The notes under the pieces were generated by a model that was not told the origin of the DNA, made no database searches, and saw only the letters and a program-made list of their open reading frames with translations. From positions 24,436,653-24,500,652 of the forward strand of contig JBCNJP010000008.1 of the NCBI GenBank assembly GCA_039602395.1: a DNA stretch of 64,000 nucleotides, written 5' to 3'. The DNA comes from Deinandra increscens subsp. villosa (Eukaryota > Streptophyta > Magnoliopsida > Asterales > Asteraceae). Each line of letters begins with the position of its first letter. Position 1 is the first letter of the stretch. Below are positions 1-12,183 of this stretch, piece after piece. The position numbers and the translations under genes are program-made.

Positions 1-2269
1 TGGAAAAAGTAATAAAGGGAATTTTATTATTGTTTATTTCAACAAAATTAAATTACTTTTCTCATCCATCAAACACCGTTATAACTGGATTCAGTATAAT
101 ACACGTTTATATGACCTACAAAATAGTTCTACGTAAAAACTGATATTAACTTTACTACTGTTAAAACATTATACCAAAAAATATACAGTTTTATTAGATT
201 AAATATAGTTTTTTTTTTAGTTCCGTAAAACTAAAATTAAACCACATATAACTTATGGCATAAAAACATACAATTCTGAGTGTAGAATAAAATATTAGAA
301 AAACATTAGGAATATCGAACCATAACAAATCACATACATGCCCACAAATACTTCCAAAAAAAGTATTAGTTCTTTATCTTCATGCCTAGGCAGGCCTAAT
401 TGATCAAATTAAAATAACTCCAATATGCCTCACTTTTCTAACTTACATGTAATCCCTATCCACCTATTATATTCCTGCGCAAAATCATTATAATATTCCT
501 CTGCAAAGTTTTTAAATTTACTTGTGTCATGTATGGAGTCAGTTTATAATTCGAAATCATTTTAAGTTCTCGTATTAAAAGTTTCTTATTATCCTTTATA
601 TAATTTATGATAGAGTGTCACAAGGATTTGCAAATGGGGAAAAATAGAGTATTTATAGCCGTTCTCTATTTTTATCCTTATAATTTATATTTTTATCATT
701 ATTTTTGTTATATTTCACTCACAATCATAATTAATTATTATTTTTAGTAATCTTATCATTATCTTTTCTCTCTCTTCCCCTTATAACCAAACCTCAAATT
801 TGAGAGAATTAATTGTTTCTTGAAGACTCTCTCTCGCTCTCTCTCGCTCTCTCTCTCTCTCTCCCTCTCCCTCTCCCTCCCTCTCTCTCTCTCTCCCCCT
901 CTCTCTCTCTCAGATTGAACTGTTTGAACGTAAGTATTTCAGCCGTCACTCTTGTTGGGAATCTAGGGCTCGTTTAGGACACAATTGTTTTTTTTTTCAT
1001 ATTAATATAAAATCATATTTTACATATATATATCCAAAAGCGATTATATCAAGTAATCAATTTGCGGAAGAGATAAAGTTTAAAACTTTTATAAACGAGT
1101 TTTAGGTATTCCACACCAATAATCCAGTTACAATCAATTCAGATAAATATATAAAACACACACATAGGTGTTTAGAGATCGACCTTGACGATACCGATAT
1201 GAGACACTCTGAATGCGACAAACGGATCCGGTAGAAATCCTGGATCACCCGTTCAACACTTGAATGACTCGAACCTGTTTCTCGACACGATAACCGAGAA
1301 TACCCGGATATCGAAAACTCAGGATAACTCGAACTGCTCCACACCCGAAAACAACCCAGAGATGGGTGGAGATGGAGGGTGCCGGACGGTGGTGTAACAC
1401 TTTGGTTAATCCATTTGTAAATACCCGACCCGTTTTTTTTATCATGGTTAATAATCAATAAAGAATCATTTCACATTTTATATTCATGTGCTTCATGATT
1501 TAATCCTTTAATCACAATATTCATAACATTAGATTTTTCAATATATCTCGAATCGGATCCATAACTCGATCGTTTTTGTTATTCATGCAAAACCGGAAAA
1601 CTTTAGCATTCCAAATATATATAATACTTGTGGGTAATACTAGTCATACACGCAAGTAAATATATATAGGGTTTCATAAAAGTTCGCGGTTGAAAACAAA
1701 GATAGCAAAAATACAAGTTTTTGTGCGATTTCGTATTAACCGGAAGTTCGTACATTTCAAAAACTCTCATTCTATTATTCCATAACATTTTATCTAATGA
1801 ATTGTATATCACAAATCAATATGGTGAATTATGATGAATTTTAATGAATTTTGTTGATTTTTTCATAATTTTTAACAAATAATATATAAATAAATATATA
1901 TAAATTATATATTTTATACCTCGTTAAACGTATCCCGAAGCTGATGAATCTTAAGAAAGTATTCTAATATCATGTTAAACTTAAAACATTGATTACATCG
2001 AAAGATATAAAGGTAAAACTCACAAAACAAAAGTTGAGGGACTAAAAGTGTAAATTATTAAAAGTTATAAAACGCACGTATCCGTATATCATCGAGCATA
2101 TTCCGAGCCTTAAAAACTTTATAAACATGTTTTATAATGTTTTGGTGCATAAAATAACAGTTTCGGAGAATCTGGGCTTAAAATGTAAATATAAACTTGA
2201 GGGACCAAAACTGCCAAAACTGCAAACTCCTTCGCGGGTCGCCGAGCTCCCCTCCTCCTCCGTCGCGTA
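1..2269. other. AT-rich non-coding flank
   Basis: This stretch is AT-rich with stops in all frames. The longest open frames are about 118 codons or less and resemble nothing I know. Apart from one CT microsatellite I see no conserved coding motif, LTR end, primer-binding site or RNA gene. The last 200 bases carry phrases such as 'gagggaccaaaactgcc' that look repeat-derived, but I could not assign a family. It may be intergenic DNA or an old unrecognised repeat. Confidence 0.6.
826..911. repeat. (CT)n microsatellite
   Basis: An almost pure pyrimidine tract of CT dinucleotides, interrupted by a few CG and CCC steps. It is a simple sequence repeat; on the minus strand it reads as GA repeats, a common element near plant promoters. 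No gene is visible next to it. Confidence 0.95.
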
Positions 2270-2769
2270 NNNNNNNNNNNNNNNNNNNNNNNNNNNNNNN
2301 NNNNNNNNNNNNNNNNNNNNNNNNNNNNNNNNNNNNNNNNNNNNNNNNNNNNNNNNNNNNNNNNNNNNNNNNNNNNNNNNNNNNNNNNNNNNNNNNNNNN
2401 NNNNNNNNNNNNNNNNNNNNNNNNNNNNNNNNNNNNNNNNNNNNNNNNNNNNNNNNNNNNNNNNNNNNNNNNNNNNNNNNNNNNNNNNNNNNNNNNNNNN
2501 NNNNNNNNNNNNNNNNNNNNNNNNNNNNNNNNNNNNNNNNNNNNNNNNNNNNNNNNNNNNNNNNNNNNNNNNNNNNNNNNNNNNNNNNNNNNNNNNNNNN
2601 NNNNNNNNNNNNNNNNNNNNNNNNNNNNNNNNNNNNNNNNNNNNNNNNNNNNNNNNNNNNNNNNNNNNNNNNNNNNNNNNNNNNNNNNNNNNNNNNNNNN
2701 NNNNNNNNNNNNNNNNNNNNNNNNNNNNNNNNNNNNNNNNNNNNNNNNNNNNNNNNNNNNNNNNNNNNN
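2270..2769. other. assembly gap of exactly 500 N
   Basis: A run of 500 N. The round number points to a nominal-size scaffold gap, so the true distance is unknown. It removes the 5' part of the first gypsy copy (LTR, gag, protease and the start of RT); reading frames drawn across it have no meaning. Confidence 0.98.
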
Positions 2770-5700
2770 TGATAAAGTTCTTAAAACCCAACATTATTAC
2801 CCATAAAATTGGAATTAACTCTTCTTTTCAGGCCTATACACCAAAAGAGAAGAAACTACGCCCCGGAAAAGAATATAATAATCTAAGAAGAAGTAGACCG
2901 CCTACTAAAAACAATATGATAAAGGAAGTAAAGTTCCCAAGATGGATCGCACATGTGGTAGTGGTGCAGAAGAAAATGGCAAATGGAGGGTTTGTGTGGA
3001 TTACATTGACCTTAACCGAGCATATCCTAAAGATCCTTTTCCCTTACCACATATATATTCAATGGTGGATGCTACAACAGGGCATGAAATGCTGACATTC
3101 ATGGACACAACCTCAAGCTTTCAACAAATCCAAATGGAGCCTGATGATCAAGAGGACACAACATTCATTACTCCCGCATGTATTTATCGCTATATTGTTA
3201 TGCCCTTTGGACTGAAAAATGCAGGTGCAACTTATTAGAGGCTGGTAAACATGATGTTCAAAGAGAAGCTGGGGACGCCATAGAGGTATACATCAATGAT
3301 ATGGTGGTCAAATCGGTGAAAACAACAACCATGTCCAGGATGTGAAGGAATCCTTAGACATCCTAGATAGGTATAATGTGAAGTTGAATCCTGAGCAATG
3401 CCACTTTGGAGTGGGTGCCCGCAAATTCCTGGGATACATGGTGACTAAAAGGGAATTGAAGCTAGCCCTGAGCAGATCAGAGCAATAATGAACCTGAAGT
3501 CACCAGAATCATCCAAGGATGTCTAAAGATTAACAGGCAGGGTCGCGGATTTGAACAGGTTCATTTCAAAATCCTCGGAAAGATGCTGTGAATTCTATGA
3601 CATATGGAGAAAGAATAAGAAGTTCGAATGGACAACCCAGCATGAGAAGGCCTTCCAGTATAAACATATCTACCATCGGCACCACTCCTAATGAAGCCAG
3701 AACCAGGAGAGCCACTGTCTTTATACCTCTCAGTTTCAAGAAATATGGTAAGTGCAGTACTGACCAAGGATGCAGAAGGCTAGCAACATACAGTATACTG
3801 TGTAAGTAAAAGTCTACTTGACGCTGAATCCAGGTACTCTCACTTAGAAAAACTAATTCTAGCTTTAAGTATGGCTTCCACTAAGCTTAGCCATTATTTT
3901 GAAACAGACACTATACACGTAAAAACTAATTATCCTGTTAAGTCTCTTTTGAGAAAGCCAGAAATGTCAGGAAGGATGGTGAAATGGTCAGTCAAACTAA
4001 GCGCGTACGACTTAGTCTATGAAGCAAGAACAATCATAAAATCCCAAGCTCTAGCAGACTTAGTGGATAATTTCAGTAATGATATGCAAAAGGAGGCTGA
4101 CCAAGAATTCCAACACCTATAAGAAGAGGAAACCTCAGGATGTTGGACGCTGTTTACGGATGGAGCATCCAACGTTAAGGGGACAGGCTTAGAAATCATA
4201 CTGAAATCGCCACAGGGGGACATGATACCCCAGGCCGTAAGGTGTGGATTTTAAACAACCAATAACGAAGCAGATTATGAGGCCCTGATTGCTGGAATGC
4301 AATTGGCACTACATCTTAGAATACAACACATCCAGGTATACGTCGACTCCCTGCTTTGACTATCCACTTTAATGGATCTTATGCAGTGAAAGGGGGAAAG
4401 TTTGCCAAGTATTTGGAGATAGTAAAGTCCATGTCCCAAAATTTTCAAACTTTCAACATACAACAAGTACCCATAGAAGAAAATGTTGAGGCACATGCTT
4501 TGGAAAATTTATGTTCGGGATTCAAAGCATTGGAAGACACACATATCCCCATAATTCACATACTAAGTCCGGATATCAACCAAAATGAGGAACCAAAGGA
4601 CATAAACCCTGGATGCAAGATTCTGGTATCCAGTAGCCAGGATGTGCAACACTCTGATTCCACAGGGAACGCCACATCCTAGACCAAGCCGATAATACAC
4701 TATCTACAGACTGGATCTATCCTAATAGAAGACTAAGACGCCATAGCATTCAGAACCAAGACAGCCTGGTACGTCCTTATCAAAGGAAAACTATATAAAA
4801 AATCTATTCCAGGTACATACCTAAGATGATTGGAAAAAGAGGAAGCCTAGGAAGTACTGAAGGATATCCATGAAGGCGACTATGGGAACCATACTAGGGG
4901 CAGATCCCTGATGTCCAAAATCCTAGAACAAGGTACTTTAGCCTAACCTTGAGAAAGGATTCCCTGGATTTGCCCTTAAATGTGATGCATGCCAGAGACA
5001 CGCAACATTTCTCACCAACTGGCAGAACCTTTATATCCTATCCCTCCAGCCTGGCCCTTTATGAAATAGGGAATGGACATCATGAGGAAGCTACCCAGGG
5101 CCCCAAGAGGAAAAGTTTTCATGTTAGCAATGACTGATTACTTCTCAAAATGGATAGAAGCCGAAGCACATGTCCAAGTTAGAGAGAAAGAAGTCATATC
5201 ATTCATCAAAAGGAATATTCTTACAAGATTTGGTATACCTGCTGAGATAGTTTGTGATAATGGATCTCAATTCATTGGTAAAATAGCTACTAGATTCTGT
5301 GAAGCTTGGGGGATATAAATGATAATCTCCACACCTCTGCATCCTCAAGCTAATGGCTAAGCAGAGTCTAGGAACAAGATCATCATCAACAATTTAAAGA
5401 AGAGGCTAAAGGAGAAGAAGGGAAGATGGGCAGAGAAGCTACCCTTGGCATTTTGGGCAGATAAAATGACTTCTAAGAATGCCATAGGCCAAACCCCTTT
5501 CTCCTTGGTGTTTGGTACGGAAGCGATCATCCAAACAGAGATGGTGGTGCCTACATTCAGGGCCAGCAGTTAGACCCAGGATGAAAACAGCGAATCCTTT
5601 GCTGATGACCTTGATACTGTGGATGAGCTACGAGAACAAGCTGCCTCGAGAATGGCGGCATATCAAAAAAGGATTTCGAAGACATACAACAAGCATGTGA

Positions 5701-5910
5701 GGATTCGAAGATTCAAAGTGGGAGATCTGGTCCTAAGAAAAGCATTCCAAAATACTACGAATCCTGGGGATGGGAAGCTGGCCATTAAATGGGAAGGCCC
5801 TTATCTGATAGATTCCGAGGCAGGTAAGGGGGCATATTGGCTTGCCAACATGGAAGGTGAACTACTGTCGAGGCTGGAATGCAATCCACTTGAAGGCCTA
5901 TTTCATGTAA
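2770..5910 (+). pseudogene. Tat-type gypsy pol remnant (RT-RH-aRH-IN), copy 1
   Basis: Decayed polyprotein of a Ty3/gypsy Tat-lineage element. RT occupies about 2795-3500, with fragments such as WRVCVDYIDLNRA, LTFMDTTSSFQQIQMEP and MPFGLKNAGATY. The catalytic YIDD has become YIND near 3290. The first RNase H is at about 3590-4095, the archaeal-type RNase H at about 4137-4520 (FTDGAS), and integrase at about 4830-5910 (MTDYFSKWIEAEAHV, CDNGSQFIG, then the conserved C-terminus). The frame is broken by many indels and stops, several of them CAG or CAA turned into TAG or TAA (for example 3236). The 5' end is lost in the N gap. The end is set by the TAA after the motif that is HLKAYFM in intact copies. 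It cannot produce a working enzyme. Confidence 0.93.
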
Positions 5911-7205
5911 GTCTGTTGTCCCAGAATATTGCATCCAAGGTATGTTTCCTAAACTAGTAAACTTTTCAAAGGTATTTGACTTATTCATTTTCTTATTTAG
6001 TTTACTTAATTACTTTTAGTCCTTGTTTGTTACTCTTTTGAAATTTGCTAACACTTGTGGTGAAGATATTTGAGATAAAGACAGGTATTGAACCCTGAAT
6101 GCACAAGCCAGGGATGCTTTTCTCCTAAGCTAGAGATTGGCCATCTCTCATCCGTTTTGGGTAATTTCAGAATCCCTACTAAGGTTTGAAGATAATACGT
6201 CTTCCTTATAAGTTAAGCTTTGACGCCTCGCCAGTTGTGCACGATGGCTTGGTATGACCCAGGATTATGGGATCGGCCTGTTCTAACAGCATGGGCGACA
6301 ACCTCATGATTTATGGACATAGCAAGTCCCGTAAGGTTTTTGATATTTACATATCAACTAAGGACACCCGAGGCAAACCCCTATATCGTCAACATGACAT
6401 GAGGGTAGACCCTAGAATTCGCCAGTACCACAACGGGATTTACCCCAGTTCGCTGGATCGGAACTGGGCTTGACCCCAAGATCTATGGGCTTGACCCCAG
6501 GATTTATGGGCTTGACCGTAGGATTTATGGGCTTGGCCCTAGGATTTATGGGCTTAATCCCAGAACGTAAGGGTTTGATCTCAGTGCTTCGTGTTCAACC
6601 CCAGTATCTACAGGTTTACCTCGAAGGGTGTTTGATCTAATCCAGAAATTTATGGGATTACCCCAGGATTGTGACCTAGGATGGCATTTGATGCCAAATC
6701 CTATGTATTCGTTTTCGATTGGGTAATAGCTTACGATATTCTTGAATATGCAGGGAATAAACAAGAAATGGCCGAAGAAACGATGTGATCCTGCATTAAA
6801 AACTTCAATTACCCAGGGTATACCCCATGATGAAATATGTAAGGACCTACCTCCTATAACCTGTATGTTTTCTTTATGTCTCTTTATGCAGATCAAAATC
6901 ATTCAACACATCGACAAATAGTTAAAGCATGGTAGTTATATTATAAAACCACCATGAGGTTGGAGCAAACCGTCCAACTACCCCACGGTGGGGCAAGTAA
7001 AAAACCGTAGGCATGGAGCCTACGGGTTGAACATTGTACGGCCGGGAAAAACGAAGGACCACGGGCTATTGAACGCTACCCGTGGCTGCTGCATCGGCAG
7101 CCGCTGCATCTCCTTCCTTGGTGGCTGCTTCCTTGCATGCTTCATCCTTGCCTGTTTCATCCTGCCACTCTGCTTCCTAGGTCCTGGCCTGATCCACCTC
7201 CATCT
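5911..7205 (+). other. 3' untranslated region of gypsy copy 1
   Basis: Non-coding region between pol and the antisense gene. It is homologous to the regions after pol at 17354 and 27229, sharing phrases such as 'tttctcctaa', 'ttatgggatcg', 'cgccagtac' and 'ggcacc'. It carries a 21-bp tandem repeat (separate entry). I see no protein; open frames here are short and unrelated to known domains. Confidence 0.75.
6466..6571 (+). repeat. 21-bp tandem repeat, about 5 units
   Basis: Consecutive units of the form 'gggcttgaccccaggattta' plus t start at 6466, 6487, 6508, 6529 and 6550, with increasing divergence at the right end. The same unit is found in copy 2 (17917-18075). Tandem repeats in the 3' UTR are a known habit of Tat/Ogre elements. 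Confidence 0.9.
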
Positions 7206-7510
7206 CTATGCTGGCTCCGGCTGCATGCAAGGCTGAATCCCCTGCATCCTTGGTCTCGTCCAAGTCAAAACCTCCGGAATAGTGCCGCCTAGCTCTCGCA
7301 TCTTGTTCAGCCACATCCGGTGGTTCCATTTAGAGTTCTTGAACTTCAGATCCCTAGCATCCTTCACCATCTTAAGCCTGGCCTGCAACAGGGATACAAG
7401 GGCAGAGGCCCTGGATGTTTCAACAATATTAGCCATGGCAGCTTGATGATCAGCCCTCGCCTGCACCGCCTTCTTCTTGTTTTCAGATTTGAGCTTCACA
7501 ACTCTGTTGT
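7206..7510 (-). pseudogene. antisense gene remnant, last exon only
   Basis: Minus-strand fragment of the antisense gene carried between pol and 3' LTR. The translation contains ADHQAAMANIVETSRASAL and RLKMVKDARDLK, colinear with exon 4 of the copy at 18651-20405 (DHHAAMADVVETIKVLAL, RLKMVKGARELK). That exon encodes a coiled coil followed by an acidic tail. Exons 1-3, the promoter and the polypurine tract are missing; the LTR begins about 20 bp further on. So this copy is a deletion remnant. Confidence 0.85.
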
Positions 7511-7530
7511 GAAAGAGCTTGGCTTTGGTG

Positions 7531-8256
7531 GCTATTAAACCCTGGATTCCGGCAATAAAACACCAGCTTAGTTTTATTGATATTCTTTGATAGGTTTAAA
7601 CCCGAGGATGTCACTCATCTAGGGACTGCATATTTACTTTGCCTGACCCCAGCATGTACGGTAACCCAGCATGTAGGGGCATTCGTTACTAACAAATTTC
7701 CTTTGACTTTATTTGATCTTTAGTCAGGTACGAAGGGTCGAATAACGGTCATAAGGACTTGGTCAAGAGAAGAAACATGTGCAGAACAGAAGTCTCACCG
7801 AAGAACTCGGTCAATAACGGCCAAATGCCGTTAGAATGAAGATCCCAAGAATCACAGAATGTTAGTTAGGGACTTTGTGTATTTATACACGGCATAGGCT
7901 TTACTTTTACGACATACAATCACTTATACTCTCACTCACTCACTTAGCAACATACGCAAAATATTTTACTCAAACCAATATTCAGTGAAATAAACGGGCA
8001 ACGTTTGTTATCGTTGCCAATGGGTTTTATTTTCCGGCGGCTCTTGGAGACCTCCAGGGGTTAAGGGCTTTTTCCCCTCAAAAATCTCGGTGTTCTTACT
8101 TGCATCCTGGGAATTCTTTGATTGTGTTTGCGTTAAATCTATTTTGTCCTTGAATTCAATCTGTTTTAATCAACCTAACGTATTCTACATCCAGGGCACC
8201 AAACTCAAAAACTAATTTGGTAACGAAATTGATCTAAGTAATTTTTAGCCAAAACA
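7531..8256 (+). repeat. LTR, subfamily A (array LTR 1)
   Basis: The left end 'ctattaaaccctggattccg' is a decayed form of the TGTTATACCCTGG start seen at 20695 and 48680, and the right end is ...ttttagccaaaaca. It has a TATA-like stretch at 7880 (tatttatac) and typical subfamily A phrases (gactgcatatttactt, cccagcatgtacggtaaccc). A primer-binding site follows at 8259. Upstream lies antisense-gene sequence, so it is the 3' LTR of copy 1 and the 5' LTR of the next gag at the same time. Confidence 0.9.
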
Positions 8257-8258
8257 GG

Positions 8259-8276
8259 TTGGCATCCACCGTGGGG
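8259..8276 (+). other. primer-binding site, decayed
   Basis: TTGGCATCCACCGTGGGG lies two bases after the LTR end. It differs at two positions from the intact site at 21361 (TTGGCGCCCACCGTGGGG). In Ty3/gypsy elements a tRNA anneals here to prime minus-strand DNA synthesis. Confidence 0.85.
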
Positions 8277-8967
8277 CAACTGCTGTCAATTTTCCTCAAA
8301 CACATCTGCTCCTGCGAACACATCTACATCAACCAACACTGCCATTCCACCACCACCTCCAAGGTTCAGCACATCATCAACAAACACCGTAAATCACAAC
8401 ACCAGCCCATCAGTCAGCTATGGCTTCACGGGATCTGGACTTGGTGTAGAAATTTGGTAGTGGTCTCAAATGACGACTTCCTCACCATGTTTGCGAAAAT
8501 GCAGCATTACATGGAACAACAACAAAAAGTGAACGAAGATATGATGGGGGGAAGTGGCAAGGTTGAGGTCGGAAGTAACAAATAGGGATCGGACTCCTGT
8601 GTCTCCAATTCGTCCCACTGCATTGAACTTCAACACCCCTAGAAACAGATCTAACCCTCCTGGAGATGTCATCTAATTGGATCAGGCAATCACAACTTTA
8701 GCTCTAGCTAACATACCCAGGATGTCAAATTTCAGAAAGTCTGTTGTGAATCCTGGGGGCACTACTGCCTAGGATGACGGTAACATCCTAAGAAACTCAA
8801 ACCATAATCTTAATACTAACGAATTTGTGCAGGATACAGGTGTTAGCCCAGCAATAGCCAAAGAACTTAAGAGGTTTAAAGAGATGATCTCGAGTGTGCC
8901 TGGGGTGGTTTAGCCAATCCCAAAAGTAGCATGTTCGAGCCACAGGCTTTCACGATTTGCACCCTAT
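8277..8967 (+). pseudogene. gag 5' part of gypsy copy 2, cut by a copia insertion
   Basis: Leader and N-terminal Gag sequence of a Tat-type element. The recognisable part is AIAKELKRFKEMISSVPG followed by SSHRLSRFAP, which match EREIQKLKRMISSVPG and SHRVSRFAP in the copy at 21454. Several stops interrupt it. It ends abruptly at 8967, where a copia-type LTR begins; the rest of gag, protease and RT of this copy are absent, and sequence resumes only at integrase (16221). Confidence 0.85.
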
Positions 8968-9293
8968 TGATACATGGTTCCTGATCGTCATGTGAAGTAT
9001 CGAATACAAGACAGTTTATTCAAGATATGTTCTGGCCGAATGTTGGCTGAACTCCAGGTTCGGACCCAGCGAACTTTGTCCGAACCTGAGGTTTGGACCA
9101 GCGGGGTTTGACATATATAAATAGTTGTCTTATGTTCAGTTTAGGTAGCTTCCGAGTTTTAGCTTCTAAGTGTATTCTGTGGTTCTCTCTGTGGTTAATA
9201 CAAGTCTGATATGTATTTACTCTTGTGTTTCAACTCGTTATACATTGATTTTGTTACGACTAAGTAGACGATCCCCACGCTCACGCATTTTCA
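8968..9293 (+). repeat. copia-type 5' LTR
   Basis: Begins TGATACATGGTTCC, ends ...CATTTTCA, and is followed by AGTGGTATCAGAGC. A TATA box (catatataaata) lies at 9112-9123. Its left end interrupts the gypsy gag reading SRFAP. No second copy is in the window, so the ends are inferred from the PBS and the break point. Confidence 0.75.
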
Positions 9294-9295
9294 AG

Positions 9296-9307
9296 TGGTA
9301 TCAGAGC
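9296..9307 (+). other. primer-binding site (initiator Met type)
   Basis: TGGTATCAGAGC, two bases after the LTR end, is the standard plant copia primer-binding site complementary to the 3' end of initiator methionine tRNA. Confidence 0.92.
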
Positions 9308-9789
9308 ATTTGGTTTGTTCTACTGGTCGGAAATCTCTGTTTTTCAAAATTTTTAGTCAAAAGTTCACATTTTACGAAAATGAGTATCATTTTGGAGTTC
9401 ATTTGATCTTCTCGAGTGTGCTTTCCATCGAAAATCTACTTCTAGATTGTTTCTATTGAGTTTGTTTGTGCTTCTGTCGAAAATTCCAGTCAAAAACACT
9501 GAAAATCGAGAAAATGGTGTCGAGTGAACTAGGTCTCGTTTGAGGTTCGGACAACTTCGGAGTAACCGCTCCGAACTCGAGCTTCAGATGGAGTTTGGTG
9601 ATATTCTAGTTCGGTGAGAGTTCGGTGAGGTTCGGAAAGTGTTTGGTCCGAGTTCGGATAGATTTCGGTCACCTTTCGGCACAAGTTCGGTCCAGGTTCT
9701 GTTTGATTGTCCGAAGGTCAGGTTCGGAGGGAGTTCGGCGAGTGTATGTTCGGACGAGGTTCGGAGTGAACAGTAACTTGTTCTTCATA

Positions 9790-10368
9790 ATGTCTGATTT
9801 TCAAGTGTTCGTGGCTATTCAGAATTCGGTTCAAGCAACGATGCAAACTATGATGAATTATGATAATGAAATTGGAACAAGTCAGAAAGTTCCCAAATTG
9901 CTCAAGTTGGAAGATTATCATAGTTGGGTCAAATGATTTGAAGCTTATGTTGATACAAATGATATTGATATGTGGTTATCTTTTACCGAACAATATGTTT
10001 ACCCAAAGGATGAAACTGGTGAACCTATTTTTCAAAGAAAAATGTCATCTGAAAAAAAGAAAGCATATCAAGCCGAAAAGAAGGCTTATGGTACTTTAAC
10101 GATGGCTTTGCCTAAAGAGTTACCTCATCAATTTGCTAGTAACTACACATCGAAGAGTCTATGGGATGCTTTGGAAAAACGATGTGAAGGCAATGAGCAA
10201 TACAAGAAAAGTCGCCAAAAAGTTTTAAAGAGAGAATTTGATAGCTTCAAGCATTAACAAAATGAAACAATTCCCAATCTGATTGCAAGATTCGCTCATC
10301 TGATGAGTGAAATGCGGTTGGAGAATCTTACTAAAGAAGAAGCTGATATGAAAGAAAACGTTTTGGAA
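9790..10368 (+). pseudogene. copia-type gag, N-terminal part
   Basis: Starts at the first ATG of the Gag frame (MSDFQVFVAIQNSVQAT). It continues with KLLKLEDYHSWVK, a TGG-to-TGA stop at 9934, FEAYVDTNDIDMWLSF, SKSLWDALEKRCEGNEQYK and LIARFAHLMSEMRL. This is the capsid-like UBN2-type Gag fold of plant copia elements. A second stop is at 10255. At 10368 the frame reads ...ENVLE and is broken by the insertion of a minus-strand element; it resumes at 12555-12560 as SLPAQIQNP. Gag would form the particle that packages the RNA. This copy is inactive. Confidence 0.88.
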
Positions 10369-10382
10369 GCTCTGATACCAAC

Positions 10383-10763
10383 TGAAAAACCGTTTACGGA
10401 TCGTTTCTATGGATGAGACGGAAGTTTTGTCATTGAATCATGTTGAATGATTACATAACGAAGGAGTATACAACGATTAAGCCCTGGGGGAGGTCGGACA
10501 GAACCTCCCCTCTCAACACACAGAAACAAGATGAAAACTTACAAAGAATTACAAAGACGAAACTATTTATACTTGAATAATCCTGTCCGAACCTGTCAAG
10601 TCCGAACTCCCTCCGAACTCCCTCCGAACTAGGAGTTCGGCCCAAGTTCGGTGACTCCGAACCTGGAGTTCGGCCTAAGTTCGGACCTCAGTTCTCGTCT
10701 CTGATAATTCAGTCTGTTTGACAATTCGAACAGTAACGGCCACACAAGGGTCATGCATCAACA
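10383..10763 (-). repeat. 3' LTR of the young non-autonomous element
   Basis: 381 bp. It is near-identical to 12184-12554 but has one extra 11-bp unit (ctccctccgaa). It holds several CCGAAC/GTTCGG inverted pairs (10590-10690). It is preceded on the left by a copy of the PBS complement, gctctgataccaac (10369-10382), which is unusual for the outer side of a 3' LTR. Confidence 0.95.
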
Positions 10764-12169
10764 AATTCCCCCTTGGACGTTACTGTCGAATCCAGACAAT
10801 AATCTTCTAGCAATCTTCAGTCAGCTTGCTGCAGACATCTCTATCTTTAGCAAACTCCCCTTGACCGAATCATCAGGTAAGCAGGAAACAATTCGCATCT
10901 TGTACAATTTCCACAACCAATAAAATTCCCCCTAGCTTCAAGCACAACCATCCAATTGGAACCGGCATGTATGATAATGGTTCACTTCATAAGTTGTATC
11001 CGGAAATTGTAAAGACACACGAACATCACTGCATCTTGATAATAATCTTCAATCTTCACCGAAATTGTAACACATTCTGATCTTTATGAAAACAAACACA
11101 ATCAGCATCTTCAATCATGGAAATTCCCCCTCAGCATCAAATCCATCCCAATATATTACTCCGGTAAACGTATATCTCGTTGCAGACTGGAATCTGACCA
11201 AGTCTTTCGACAACTCAAGAAAGTATCGGGCATATGACAGAGAGTTCCAAACCTTAACCGAAAACTTTGACGTATCAGTTCGCACAAACATCAGAAAACA
11301 CCACCTTTCCATGAAGATCAAAAACCACCATCATCCCTGAACTGATTGCTTTTGAATATTCACTTTTTCAATTAAGGAACCTTGAAAGTTTTTAGGATCC
11401 CCAATTTCCCCCTAAACAAATGACATATTCAAATCTTCAATTTTCTATGATTCCAAACCCCGCATTCTTGTAGTGGAATGATAAACTCAAGTGGCCCGCA
11501 ACGGAATCTTTAATCTCATTAATCTTCAGTTTGTGTAGAAAGATAATCTCCGACAAACGTTCCCAAGTAATCATAACCATGTCTCCGAATCTCTGTCCAT
11601 CATCAGAAACACCCGTTCATGAATCTCTGTCCATCTTCAAGAACAATGACTACCCACAAACCCATTTCTTGAAATTCGATCACTAACTCGTAACAAATAT
11701 CGTGATCTGGATTTTCTTCAAACATAACACCCCACAACTACCGAATCAAGGGTAAACTCGATAGCTGATCCGCTTCTTTGAAATTCCCACCTAACGGGGG
11801 TTCGGGGGCAGCGCCCCTGAGAAGCGGGGTCCAAGGGGCGGCAGCCCCTGGCGGGGTCCAAGGGGCAGAGCCCCTGGCTGGGATCGAACCTCCTCCGAAC
11901 CACCTCCGCACCTGACCTTCGGAACCTCCGAACCTGGAGTTCGGAGCAGTTACACCGAACGTGGAGTTCGGCCGAACGCGGAAAAACGCACTAGATTCAG
12001 AATTTGATCGAATTTGAACATCCAGATGCTTCTGTTAGGTAAAAACATGACTCAGGAAGACTCGATTGATTAAAAACCAAACAGAAACACTTCCAATCAC
12101 CCCTAACCGAAGATTTAACGTCTCGAAATGAAGAAAAACGATAGATTTCGACCATAGAAAGAGCCAACA

Positions 12170-12183
12170 GCTCTGATACCAAC
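12170..12183 (-). other. primer-binding site of the young element
   Basis: Read on the minus strand this is GTTGGTATCAGAGC directly after the LTR, the initiator-Met-type primer site. Confidence 0.92.

Noticed and set aside
2127..3095. Long open frame spanning the N run
   Set aside because: Most of it is N; the gap size is nominal and the frame across it has no meaning.
9294..9310. tRNA-like matches (tggtatcagagc, also at 12170 and 58470)
   Set aside because: These are short primer-binding sites next to LTR ends, with no cloverleaf; not tRNA genes.
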